Shown here piece after piece: positions 40,530 through 49,909 of a DNA stretch of 64,000 nucleotides. The stretch's first letter is position 1, and each line of letters starts with the position of its first letter. The notes beneath the pieces were generated by a model. It did no database searches and was not told the DNA's origin. It saw only the letters and a list, made by a program, of their open reading frames with translations. This stretch comes from Undibacterium_A arcticum (GTDB taxonomy: Bacteria; Pseudomonadota; Gammaproteobacteria; Burkholderiales; Burkholderiaceae_D), in NCBI RefSeq assembly GCF_042660705.1, contig NZ_JBHSUQ010000001.1. The stretch is one strand, 5' to 3'. The position numbers were made by a program, and so were the translations under genes.

Positions 40530-41210
40530 TCAACCGATGCCGGCAAGCATGTGCAACAGGCTGCGACACGCTGCCGGCACCGGACCGATAACGGGAATGT
40601 CGAAGCGCGTGCTTAAGGCTTGTGCGGCCTGGCCGAGCGGTCCGCCGCCGATCACCACGGCCTGCGCGTGGTCGAGCTCGATGCACGCTGCCACTGCATC
40701 AGCCAGCGCGGCTTGCAGCGCCGCCGGCTGCCGGCCAAGCGCCTGCGGGTCGCCACTCGTGAAACGCACGCCGCAAAAAGCAGCCTCGAGCCCATGGCGC
40801 CGCACGCCGGCCTCGATCGAGGCTGCCATGGATGACGTAGTGGTCGCAATGCCAAACCGGCGCCCATGCTGCGCAGCCTCACGCATTGCGGCTTCGCCGA
40901 TACCTACGACGGGCACCGCCAGCCGTTGCCTGAGCACTGCCACGCCGGGATCGCCAAAGGCCGCGACGATGACACCACACACCTCATCTGCCACCAATTC
41001 CGTGTGGGTCAAAGCCAGCTCACCGACCGCATGCGCAGCGGCCTGTAAGTCCGCTTCTTCGACAATCATCGGCACCCCATGCGGCATCGTTAAAGCGCGG
41101 AGCGCCGGCGCGCCGCCCGGCCAGCTGGCCAGGCAAGCACGAGCGATGTCGGCCATCATCTGTGTGGTGAGCACGGATGTGTTTGGGTTGATTAGCAAGA
41201 CGGGCTTCAT
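40530..41210 (-). CDS. Asp/Glu/hydantoin racemase-family protein, atypical
   Basis: 226-residue protein of the aspartate/glutamate/hydantoin racemase superfamily: LLINPNTSVLTTQMM at the N-terminus, a first active-site loop VIVAAFGDPG and a second VVIGGGPLGQ. Where canonical racemases have catalytic Cys residues, these loops show Ala and Gly, so a classic two-base racemase mechanism is unlikely. It may be a lyase or isomerase of the same fold, or bind a related substrate. The start at 41210 is chosen because GAGGG precedes it. Confidence 0.75.
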   Translation of the reverse strand: MKPVLLINPNTSVLTTQMMADIARACLASWPGGAPALRALTMPHGVPMIVEEADLQAAAHAVGELALTHTELVADEVCGVIVAAFGDPGVAVLRQRLAVPVVGIGEAAMREAAQHGRRFGIATTTSSMAASIEAGVRRHGLEAAFCGVRFTSGDPQALGRQPAALQAALADAVAACIELDHAQAVVIGGGPLGQAAQALSTRFDIPVIGPVPAACRSLLHMLAGIG

Positions 41211-41217
41211 GCAACCC

Positions 41218-42663
41218 TCAAACATGTCTTGCAGCGACGGCATTGCTCACCGCGGCGTCTGTGCGTTCATCGTCCGCAGTTTCACCCATGGGGCGGCCAA
41301 AAGTCTCCGGTGCAAATTGCACGCTCAGCGCAAACACCGCATACATCCCCGCCAGCATGGTAAACATGCCGCCGACCCCGTAGGACTGGAACACCCGGCC
41401 ACTGACCAACGGCGTCAATGCGCCTGCCAGCGTGCCGAGTGCCAAGATCATTGACGTGCCGAAGGCGCGCACACGGGTCGGATATTGCTCCGGGGCGAAA
41501 ATCCAGATCGAGGTATTGAGGAGTACCACGCAAAACGTGAAGGCGGCCCCGAACAACAGCACCAGCGCGACGTTAAAGGTGAGAAAAGCGAAGCACAAAC
41601 CGGCGGTGCAGGCCAGTCCCGCACCAATGGTCAGCACGCGCTTGCGTCGGATGTGATAGCCGCAATAAGAAGCTGCCAGCGCACCAAACAGGCTGCCGCT
41701 TTGCATTACCATCGTGAAAATCAGGCTCTTCGAGATGGTGTAGCCCTGGGCGATCAAGATGGTGGGCATCAGCGTCAGCACTGAAATCTGGGCGCCGTAG
41801 GTCATCGAAACCGCAATCCCAAGGGCGATCGTGCGGCGTCTTAGCTGTCCCGAGAATACCTCGCGCAGACGCACTTTCTGGTGCGAAGTATCGTCTTGCA
41901 CCCACCTCTTGATATAGGCCTTTGGTTGACCCTCCAGTTTGCCCAGCCGCCCCGAAGCCAGGATCGACAATACGCGATTAGCTTCGTCGACCCGGCCTTT
42001 CGATAACAGAAAACGCGGAGTCTCCGGAATAAAACGCCGGTAGAACACCACGAAGAAAGCGGGCACGACCAGGCAGCCGAACAGCCAGCGCCAGCTGTCC
42101 GGCCCCGGGAACATCGCGAATACAGCCAAGCCGAACGCCGGCGCGAGCATATTGCCAAGCCCGCCGCTGCCCACGCTGACCAGGCCCACCGCGGTACCGC
42201 GAAAACGGGTCGAGCACAGCTCGGCCAGCATCGTCACGGCAATGGAAATCTCTCCACCAAGGCCCATGCCGACAATAAACCGGCCCGCCGCCAGTACCGT
42301 GTAGTTCGGTGCGAGTGCACAAATGATCGCGCCCAGCGTGAACAGCAGCAGGTTGGCACTCAGCATCGTGCGCCGACCGTATCGGTCGGCGATATAGCCC
42401 GAACCGATGCGCCCGAGCGCGGCGGCACTGAAGGTCAGGGTGTTGAGAAAGCCTACCTGTGTGACCGAAATGCCCCATTGCTCGCGCAACATGGGTCCGA
42501 TCAATCCTACGGCGTTCTGTTCGAATACGTCGAACATCACGCCCAGCATGATCATGAAGATGATTTTTTTATGCGAAGACGTTACACCGATATCGTCCAT
42601 CGCCCGATCAAGTTCATGCTGTTGCGGGGAATTCGACGTCTGAACCGCTACTTCTGCACCCAT
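41218..42663 (-). CDS. MFS metabolite:H+ symporter
   Basis: 481-residue, 12-helix major facilitator carrier. Signature loop GYIADRYGRRTML between helices 2 and 3, GRFIVGMGLGGEISIA in helix 4, and FIPETPRFLLSKGR after helix 6, the pattern of sugar/aromatic-acid symporters. ATG at 42663 follows GGAGAC. Likely imports the substrate of the catabolic cluster. Intact. Confidence 0.85.
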   Translation of the reverse strand: MGAEVAVQTSNSPQQHELDRAMDDIGVTSSHKKIIFMIMLGVMFDVFEQNAVGLIGPMLREQWGISVTQVGFLNTLTFSAAALGRIGSGYIADRYGRRTMLSANLLLFTLGAIICALAPNYTVLAAGRFIVGMGLGGEISIAVTMLAELCSTRFRGTAVGLVSVGSGGLGNMLAPAFGLAVFAMFPGPDSWRWLFGCLVVPAFFVVFYRRFIPETPRFLLSKGRVDEANRVLSILASGRLGKLEGQPKAYIKRWVQDDTSHQKVRLREVFSGQLRRRTIALGIAVSMTYGAQISVLTLMPTILIAQGYTISKSLIFTMVMQSGSLFGALAASYCGYHIRRKRVLTIGAGLACTAGLCFAFLTFNVALVLLFGAAFTFCVVLLNTSIWIFAPEQYPTRVRAFGTSMILALGTLAGALTPLVSGRVFQSYGVGGMFTMLAGMYAVFALSVQFAPETFGRPMGETADDERTDAAVSNAVAARHV

Positions 42664-42769
42664 GGTTGTCTCCTGCAAGTTTGGGGTTCGCCGAGGTGTG
42701 CCTCGGACTATGTGCCACCGGGATCGTTTGGTGTTTTAAGCTCAGTTGCGAAGGTTCTCTTTGCGTCGT

Positions 42770-44275
42770 TCACCCCAATGCTGGCGTTGTATGAGGGGCC
42801 ATGCGAGCCTGAATGGCTTGCTCTGCCGCATAGGCAAGTCTGATGAGGACAGCTTCGGAAAAGGGTCGGCCAAGAAATTCGATTCCTACTGGAACGCCCA
42901 GCGGCGCATCCGGGCCTGGCGCGGAAAAGCCTGCCGGGACCGCAATGGATGGGAAACCGGTGGCAGATGCGAGTACACCGTTGCGTTCAGATTGCGTCTC
43001 CCCGATCGGAACAACCAAGCGGCGTTGATGGGGAAACGCCAGCGCGTCGATCCGGTGCCTTGCCATCAAGTCCAGCAGCCGGTGCCGTAACGCCGCTTGT
43101 CGCTGCAGGCGTTCGCGGTATATGATTTTTTTAGCGCCTAGCTCCATTGCCGTGCTGAGCGTGCCCGCGACGCTGGGGTGCACCAGACCTGATGCGGCGA
43201 TGTCCGCCAGCGAACGCACCATGATATTGGGCGGCAACTTTGCCAGATAGGCATCGAGATCCTGCGCCATCTCATAGTGGTGCACCAGCGTTGAAGTCAG
43301 CAGTTCATCGGGGTTGATTGGATCATCGATGGCGACCAGCGCCGCACCCTGCTGTTCAAGGATGGCAAGCGCTTTCTGCATGACGGAATTGACGGGCTGA
43401 TGTTGCGGCTTGTGTCCGAAGAAATGCGTCAGGATACCGATACGCGCCCCCTTCATCCCGTCTCTGTCGAGAAACGAGGTATAGGTTGGTGGAATGTGGG
43501 CGCTGGCCTCATGGGTGGACGGATCTTCGCGGTCATATCCCGCTATGACATCCAGCAGGATGGCGGTATCGGTTACTGTTCGTGTGATCGGACCGATGGT
43601 GTCGTGTGTCAAGCCGCATGGAATCAGGCCGGTGCGGCTGATTAGCCCCATCGTCGGACGCAGGCCCACGAGGTTGTTTGCCGAGGCCGGTGAACGTATC
43701 GAGTTGACGCCGTCACTACCGATGCCGAGCAGGCCTAAATTTGCGGCGATGCCGGCCGCGGTTCCGCCGCTGGACCCGCCAGGCGTGCGACTCAGGTCAT
43801 AGGGATTCAGCGTCTGGCCGATTAGCGTGCTGACGGTTTCGCCGCCGGAGGCCAACTCATGCAGATTGGTCTTCGCCAGGATAATGGCGCCTGCCTCACG
43901 CAACTTCTTGACGATGAAGGCATCGTCCTGAGGCACATTGTCTTTCAGCAATGGCGAGCCGGCGGTGGTAGCAAGCCCCTTGGTTTCGATATTGTCCTTG
44001 ACCAGTACCGGCACGCCACACAGTGGCCCTATCTTCTGCCGTGACGACGCCGCAGCCACCGCATCGATACGATCTGCGTCTGCCAGCGCTTCCGGATTGA
44101 GCCGGATGATGCTGTTGATGCGGGGTCCGTGCCGGTCATAGGCCGCAATCCGATCGAGGTATTCTTGGACCAGTTGGCGCACCGTCAGCGTGTCGTTGCG
44201 TATCGCGGCGCGGACGCCGGCGATGGTCGCTTCTTCTATATCAAACTGCGTCTGCGATTTGAGTGCTGTTTTCAT
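42770..44275 (-). CDS. Amidase (amidase-signature family)
   Basis: 501-residue hydrolase of the amidase-signature family, which uses a Ser-cisSer-Lys triad. Visible: Lys in VPVLVKDNIETKGL, the glycine/serine-rich signature RTPGGSSGGTAAGIAANLG, and the nucleophile region GSDGVNSIRSPASANN. Cleaves a C-N amide bond in an unknown substrate to release ammonia or an amine. It sits between two MFS carrier genes, suggesting uptake and hydrolysis of an amide. ATG at 44275 follows AGGGAAAG. Confidence 0.88.
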   Translation of the reverse strand: MKTALKSQTQFDIEEATIAGVRAAIRNDTLTVRQLVQEYLDRIAAYDRHGPRINSIIRLNPEALADADRIDAVAAASSRQKIGPLCGVPVLVKDNIETKGLATTAGSPLLKDNVPQDDAFIVKKLREAGAIILAKTNLHELASGGETVSTLIGQTLNPYDLSRTPGGSSGGTAAGIAANLGLLGIGSDGVNSIRSPASANNLVGLRPTMGLISRTGLIPCGLTHDTIGPITRTVTDTAILLDVIAGYDREDPSTHEASAHIPPTYTSFLDRDGMKGARIGILTHFFGHKPQHQPVNSVMQKALAILEQQGAALVAIDDPINPDELLTSTLVHHYEMAQDLDAYLAKLPPNIMVRSLADIAASGLVHPSVAGTLSTAMELGAKKIIYRERLQRQAALRHRLLDLMARHRIDALAFPHQRRLVVPIGETQSERNGVLASATGFPSIAVPAGFSAPGPDAPLGVPVGIEFLGRPFSEAVLIRLAYAAEQAIQARMAPHTTPALG

Positions 44276-44310
44276 AAATTCTTTCCCTGCGCGCTATTCA
44301 AGACTTTGGA

Positions 44311-44345
44311 GCCTGTAGCGTTGCAGATCATGCAACGCTACAGGC
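44311..44345. promoter_or_regulatory. Perfect 15-bp inverted repeat between two operon genes
   Basis: GCCTGTAGCGTTGCA (44311-44325), loop GATCA, then its exact complement (44331-44345), between the MFS carrier stop and the amidase start. A very stable RNA hairpin is expected on the minus-strand transcript, with no T tract behind it. Possible mRNA-stability, processing or attenuation element. Confidence 0.8.
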
Positions 44346-44370
44346 GATGCCGTGACGCCTCGCCAGCGTG

Positions 44371-45689
44371 TTATCGATTGACCAGTTTTGCAGGTATGGT
44401 CCAGATGGCGAACGCACCGATCGTCAGCATTGCCGCGATCATGTAAAAGGCGGCATTGCTGCTCTGGGTCATATCCCGGAGGTAGCCGACCACGAAACCA
44501 CTGGTGAAGCCGGACAGGTTACCAATCGAATTGCTCATCGCAATCGCCGTGGCCAATCCCGCTCCGCTCCACATGGCAGTTGGCAGAGACCAGAACAGCG
44601 GAGTGCAGGTCAGGATGCCGGAAGCCGCAATCGACAGGAACACAAGTGACAGCGTGGTGCTGTGCGTGACATAGGGCAGTGCCAGGAAGCCAGTCGCACC
44701 CATCATGCAGGGAACGATCAGATGCCAGCGCCGTTCACAGTGTTTGTCCGCGCTGCGGGCGAAGAAGAACATGGTGAAAATGGCACAGATATAAGGAATC
44801 GCGCTCAACAGTCCGATATGCAAGGGATCGCTAACCCCGGTCGACTTGATGAAGGTCGGCAGCCACAACGTGATGCCGTACTGACCGGTGACATAGCAGA
44901 AACAGATCAAACTGATGAGCCAGGCGCGCGGATCAGTGAAAATCTTGCCGACCCGGGCATCCGGAACGGTCAATTTGTTTTCTTCTTCCTTGGCCTTTCC
45001 AGTATGCGTTTCTCACTGCTGATGAGCCACTTGGCCTTGCCGATCGTATCATCCAGGTAAAAGAAACACATGATGCCCAGTATCACCGCCGGAATGGCTT
45101 CGAGCATGAACATCCATTGCCATCCGTGCCAACCTGACACACCGGCCATGCCGCCCATCAGCAAACCGGACAAGGGGTTGCCGATGATGCCGGACAGCGG
45201 CGAGCCCATGCAGTAGATCGCCGTGATCTTGGCGCGCCGGTGCGATGGATACCAGGTCGACAGGTAGTACACGATACCCGGCGTAAACCCGGCTTCTGCC
45301 AAGCCCAGCAAGAACCGCAGAACATAGAACTCATTGGGGGTTGAGATGAAGGCAAAGCCGGCCGACAGCAGCCCCCAGGTGATCATGATGCGGCCGATCC
45401 ACATCCTCGCGCCGAATCGGTGGAGGCACAGATTGCTTGGCACTTCGAACAGGAAGTAGCCGATGAAAAAAACCCCGGCGCCCAAGCCATAAATGGTTTC
45501 GCTGAAACCCAGGTCATGGGCCATCTGCAGCTTCGCGAAACCGACGTTGACACGGTCAAGATAGGCAACCAAAAAGCAAACCATCAGAAAAGGCACGATC
45601 CGCCAGGTAACCTTGCTATATACCGCCTCTTCGTGACTCCTGACCGCACCCGCTGTTCCTGCCGCTCCAGTTTCAACAGTAGTTTCCAA
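44371..45689 (-). CDS. MFS transporter, anion:cation symporter type (frameshifted)
   Basis: Twelve-helix carrier of the ACS branch of the major facilitator superfamily, which takes up organic anions such as hexonates, tartrate or phthalate. Motifs: YLDRVNVGFAKLQM in helix 1, FEVPSNLCLHRFGARMWIGR, and AEAGFTPGIVYYLSTWYP. The A run corresponding to plus-strand 44996-44998 is one base short between the two six-helix halves; restored, the protein has 439 residues. The start is a TTG at 45689 preceded by AGGGAGA. Confidence 0.88.
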
Positions 45690-45855
45690 GGTGTCTCCCT
45701 TATAATATTTATTTAGGTGCGCAATAGCGCTATGTGGATGCTGTTGCGCTCAGTCTGGTGTGATGCTCACAGCGCGCCTGCTGCTGAAGGCCAGTCCCGG
45801 CGCAATGCCTCCACATTGCTGGACTGGAAATCAACTTGAGGCGCACCATGCCGGG

Positions 45856-47075
45856 TCAGGCAGCAGCCTTGACTGCCAATGGGATGGTATGGGACGCGAG
45901 ATAATCCATGGCTGCTGAAACTCCGCTGGCCGCGACCGGTACGCCAGAAAGCTTCAATCCCATCTCGCAGCCCGTCAGGGTCGCCATCAACATCAGATCG
46001 TTGCAGTCGCCCAGATGGCCGATGCGGAACATGCGGCCTTTCATCTTGCCGAGTCCTGCACCAAGCGACATGTTGAAGCGTTCGTAGATTTTCTTGCGCA
46101 CCGCATCTGCATCGATACCGTCCGGCATCATCACGCCGGTGAGCACCGGACTGTAGACGGTGGAATCGGCGCACTGGATCTCCAGGCCCCAGGCGCGCAC
46201 GGCACGGCGGCATGCTTCTGCCAGCCGTTGATGGCGCAAGAACACATTTTCCAGGCCCTCGTCGAGGATCATGTCGAGCGCCTCCGAGAGACCGTAAAGC
46301 AGATTGGTGCTGGGCGTGTACGGCCAGTAGCCGGCCTTGTTCATCTCGATGATTTCCGTCCAGTCCCAGAAACTGCGTGGCAACTTGGCGGTCTTGCTGG
46401 CTTCGATGGCTTTGGCCGAGAGCGCATTAAAGCTGAGGCCAGGCGGCAACATCAGCCCCTTCTGGGAACCAGAAACGGTCACGTCCACGCCCCACGCATC
46501 ATGCTGATAGTCGGCCGATGCCAGACCAGAAATGGTGTCGACGAGCAGCAGCGCCGGATGTCCGGCCGCATCGATAGCCTTGCGCACTGCGGCGATGTTC
46601 GAGGTGACACCGGTCGACGTCTCGTTGTGCACGACACAAACCGCCTTGATGACGTGCCGTGCATCGGCACGCAGGCGCGCTTCGATCATGTCGGCCTGGA
46701 CCCCACGGCGCCAGCCTTCGATGCCGGGCAGCCCGAGGAACTCCGGTTTGACGCCAAGGCTCTCAGCCATTTTCTTCCAGAGCGTTGCGAAGTGGCCGGT
46801 TTCGAACATCAACACGGTATCGCCAGGACTCAGCGTATTCGACAGTGCTGCCTCCCAGGCACCGGTCCCGGATGCGGGATAGATGATAACCGGATGTTCT
46901 GTCTTGAAAATGCTCTTGATGCCCGCCAGTACCTTGAGTCCTAGCGCCCCGAATTCGGGGCCACGGTGATCGATGGTTGGATAGCTTACGGCCCGCAGGA
47001 TGCGATCCGGCACCGGGCTAGGTCCGGGAATTTGCAAAAATGACGCCCTGCCGGATGGAAGTTAAGTTTCAACAT
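45856..47075 (-). CDS. Serine-glyoxylate aminotransferase, class V (frameshift near the N-terminus)
   Basis: PLP enzyme that transfers the amino group of serine to glyoxylate, giving hydroxypyruvate and glycine. LQIPGPSPVPDRILRA and PTIDHRGPEF at the N-terminus, DTISGLAS before the PLP site, and the Schiff-base Lys in VSGSQKGLMLPPG. A raw frame starts only at 47037, but ATG 47075 with AGGAG upstream gives the family start MLKLNFHPAGRHF if one T missing at 47036-47040 is restored; length then 406 residues, typical for SgaA. First gene of the minus-strand cluster, next to the divergent GntR gene. Confidence 0.9.
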
Positions 47076-47085
47076 TCATGACTCC

Positions 47086-47114
47086 TTTTGAATTTTGAAT
47101 TTTGAATACAAAAT
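47086..47114. promoter_or_regulatory. Likely GntR operator: three TTTTGAA repeats plus a palindrome
   Basis: Three tandem TTTTGAA units (47086-47106) run into ATTTTG-AATA-CAAAAT (47099-47114), a perfect palindrome. The site lies between the aminotransferase and the divergent GntR gene, just upstream of the aminotransferase ribosome site, where a repressor would block the operon. Confidence 0.65.
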
Positions 47115-47222
47115 ACATATTATTTGCAGGGTGATGAAATTGCAAGAAGATATTTGTCCCCACTGCCATTGCTCGCCAGGCAAATTTCTTTGTTTGAACG
47201 AATGGGTTAGAATGCAACTTGA

Positions 47223-47990
47223 ATGACAATTGTGGTTTTTAGTATGCAAAATTCAGAATTTCAGGGCAACAAAACTTCCGCGTCTTCACTGCCGAAGGTC
47301 GAACGGCCACGTCTGCACGATGCTGTCGTCGACCACCTGCGGCAATTTATTATTGAAGGCGCTTTGGCGCCGGGCATGAAGCTCAATGAACGCGAGTTAT
47401 GCGAGATGCTCGGCGTTTCGCGCACCCCGTTACGTGAAGCATTGAAGGTATTGGCCGCCGAAGGGCTAATCGAGATTTCGCCGAATCGCGGCGCAACGGT
47501 TTCCCGCATGACCGAATCCGAAATTTGGGAGACATTCGAATTGATGGGCGGCCTTGAAGCTTTCTCGGGGGAGTTGGCGTGCGAACGCATCACGCCGGCC
47601 GAATTGGCTGAGATCAAGGCGATTCACTACAACATGCTGGCGTGCCGCGTTCAGAACGATTTGCCTGGTTACTACGCACGCAATCATGAAATTCACGACC
47701 GCATCAATCAAGCTGCTCGCAATTCGGCGCTGCGCCAGATGTATGTGCTAGTGAACCGGCGACTTCAAGCGCTCCGGTTCAGGTCAAATTTCCAGACGCA
47801 GAAATGGGACAGTGCGATCCACGATCACGACGAGATGATCAAAGCCCTTGAATCGCGCGATGGCAAGCTGGCGGCCATTCTGCGCCAGCACTTGCTGGAC
47901 AAGCGTGATGCGGTGCTGCAAATTCAGCGTGCTGATTCAGTCGCTTCGAACCAAACAGAACCATCCGACCGCGCAGATTTATCCCTTTAG
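47223..47990 (+). CDS. GntR-family regulator (FCD domain)
   Basis: 255-residue regulator: winged helix-turn-helix (about 30-95, MKLNERELCEMLGVSRTPLREAL, GLIEISPNRGATV) and an all-helical FCD ligand domain with metal-binding residues in RNHEIHDRI and HDHDEMIKALESRD. FCD regulators usually repress catabolic operons and are released by an organic acid. Divergent from the aminotransferase-led operon, which it probably controls together with itself. ATG 47223 is the first start; 47244 is an alternative, since neither has a strong ribosome site. Confidence 0.88.
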   Translation: MTIVVFSMQNSEFQGNKTSASSLPKVERPRLHDAVVDHLRQFIIEGALAPGMKLNERELCEMLGVSRTPLREALKVLAAEGLIEISPNRGATVSRMTESEIWETFELMGGLEAFSGELACERITPAELAEIKAIHYNMLACRVQNDLPGYYARNHEIHDRINQAARNSALRQMYVLVNRRLQALRFRSNFQTQKWDSAIHDHDEMIKALESRDGKLAAILRQHLLDKRDAVLQIQRADSVASNQTEPSDRADLSL

Positions 47991-48140
47991 GACTTACGCA
48001 ATTTCCATCGAGACCGATGGATTTTTGCGTTGTCGAATGAACTCATGATTCAGAAGCAGCAGCCCGCGTCGTCCATTCATAAAAACCGTTGTCACCAATT
48101 AATTGACGTGCGGTACCGGGTTAATTTTTCGCAATGAAAG

Positions 48141-49466
48141 TCAGCCCTGGCTAGTCAGGGCAGTTGGGGAAATGGGCAGGCCATCGCTGGGACCATACCC
48201 CATCGCTCGCGCATAGCCTTGTGGCTTAAAAAAAGCTGTAACGCCCAGCAACACAAACACCGTGCAAGCGAGCATCTGCCATGCAAACAAAAAGCTGCCG
48301 GTCATATCGCGAATCCAACCGGTCAGAAAAGGCGCAAGAGCCGCAATGATGAAACCGATGCCTTGCATGAAGGCGGTTAACTCTCCGGCGCTCCTCGGAT
48401 TTTGAAGGTGGTCCAGCGCCAGGATCAAGCACAGCGAAAACGTTCCACCCAGTCCGAACCCCAGTACGGAAACCGAGAGCACTGCCAGCTGTTCCGAACC
48501 GGCAATCAAGCCCATAAAGCCTATCAATTGCGCGAGCAAGCCGAACGCAAGCCATGGACGACGATCCACGCCGCGCCTTGCCAGCGTGGGCAACAATACG
48601 GCGGCGGCGACTTGCATCGCGGTCATCAAGCCGAGCAACGAGCCGCTTTGCTGGTTAGTCATGCCGCGCTGCATGTAAAACGCCGGCAGCCATGCAACCA
48701 TGCTGGTATAGCCGCCGTTGATCAAACCGAAGTAAATACCCAGCAACCACGCTCGCTTATTTTTATGCAAAAAACGCGCAACAGCAGGAGCATCGTCGGT
48801 CGACGATGGCATCGGATTGCGCACCATCATCCACAGCAGCAACGCGAAGACTGCCGGCAAGGCCCAGATTCCCAGGCCGGCGTGCCAATCGTGAAACCAC
48901 TGCGCACTCGATGGACTCAGCACCGCCCCCAGCCCACCACCACCCATGATGGCGGCGGAATATAGGCCCATCGTCACCGGAATTCGCGTCGGGTAATGGT
49001 GCTTGATCACGCCAGGCATCAACGCTTGTATCAGCGCCACGCCGGTGCCGGCCAATCCTGCGCTCAAGATCATCGGAACCGTGCTATCGACAAAAAATCG
49101 ACCGGCGCAAGCCATGCCTATTGCCAGCAGACCCAGCGCAATGCCGTGCCTGTCGCCGATCAAGCGGTTGATCCTGGCTCCGGCCAACGCGACAATCCCC
49201 ATCGCCAGCACGGGAAGGACCGTGAGCATCGAAGCGACCTCGAAGCTCATCCCGGTTGCGGCCTTGATGTCGGACAACAACGGACTGATCGAGGTCAGCA
49301 AGGGCCGCAGATTCAGCCCCACAACCAGCAGCACCATCAGCAAACGCAGGTCGAACGTCTTATCGGTACGCTCTGCGCCACCGCCGATGCGGCTGTCGAA
49401 CACGTTGCCCAGCATCACGCTGTCCGTCGACTTCTCAGCGAGCAGGGCCGTCTTGCACCAGTACAT
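48141..49466 (-). CDS. CynX/NimT-type MFS transporter
   Basis: Twelve-helix carrier of the cyanate-permease/nitroimidazole-resistance (CynX/NimT) branch of the major facilitator superfamily. Typical features: LNLRPLLTSISPLL in helix 1, LPVLAMGIVALAGARI, YPTRIPVTMGLYSAAIMGGGGLG, and SLCLILALDHLQNP. Substrates in this family are poorly known, cyanate uptake being the classic one. No cyanase gene is nearby. The second GntR gene, transcribed divergently, is the likely regulator. The first 18 residues may not be translated; 49412 is an alternative ATG. Confidence 0.85.
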   Translation of the reverse strand: MYWCKTALLAEKSTDSVMLGNVFDSRIGGGAERTDKTFDLRLLMVLLVVGLNLRPLLTSISPLLSDIKAATGMSFEVASMLTVLPVLAMGIVALAGARINRLIGDRHGIALGLLAIGMACAGRFFVDSTVPMILSAGLAGTGVALIQALMPGVIKHHYPTRIPVTMGLYSAAIMGGGGLGAVLSPSSAQWFHDWHAGLGIWALPAVFALLLWMMVRNPMPSSTDDAPAVARFLHKNKRAWLLGIYFGLINGGYTSMVAWLPAFYMQRGMTNQQSGSLLGLMTAMQVAAAVLLPTLARRGVDRRPWLAFGLLAQLIGFMGLIAGSEQLAVLSVSVLGFGLGGTFSLCLILALDHLQNPRSAGELTAFMQGIGFIIAALAPFLTGWIRDMTGSFLFAWQMLACTVFVLLGVTAFFKPQGYARAMGYGPSDGLPISPTALTSQG

Positions 49467-49759
49467 CGATCAAGCCTCCATTCGCCCGCAACTCAGGCGG
49501 ACGGAGCTTGCAGATCAATAAATTGTTCATCGCACTCCCCATTTCTTAAGCGGCCGCTCGCCGCTCAACCATCGCCACGCCGGTGACGAAACTGACCACG
49601 ACAACCATGCAAGTGCCACCAGTCCGATATTCAAGGACTTCAGCAGCGTCGATCCATTGGGAAACCGCTTGGCCAAGCCGACATCGAACGCCAACATAGA
49701 CGGCAACCGTCCCCGGCATGAGTCCGGATATCGTCTTCTCAATCCCTGGAGTCCGATGA

Positions 49760-49804
49760 TGGTAAACCAAATTTATAATTTTGGTTAACCATCTAAATTA
49801 TAAT
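49760..49804 (+). promoter_or_regulatory. Two GntR-type operators and a TATAAT box
   Basis: TGGTAAACCA (49760-49769) and TGGTTAACCA (49782-49791), a degenerate and a perfect palindrome of the TGGT-ACCA type recognised by FCD-class GntR proteins, 22 bp apart centre to centre. A consensus -10 box TATAAT lies at 49799-49804, reading towards the GntR gene. The minus strand offers TATAAA at 49777-49772 towards the CynX-type gene. Bound regulator would cover both promoters. Confidence 0.7.
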
Positions 49805-49909
49805 CATCCTCGGCCGTGGCCATTTGGATTGCTATCCTGCACCGGATGTCCCCGATCTGGTGCCACGCGCAGGTACAATTCCAGCTCCGAATTTCACTCA
49901 GAACAAGCC

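Noticed and set aside
45767..46213. 148-residue minus-strand frame inside the aminotransferase gene
   Set aside because: Out-of-frame shadow; the in-frame product has full PLP-enzyme motifs.
49527..49770. Two short minus-strand frames between the CynX-type carrier and the GntR gene
   Set aside because: Overlapping frames with no family signature; one covers the predicted operators. A decayed membrane-protein end cannot be excluded but is not supported.
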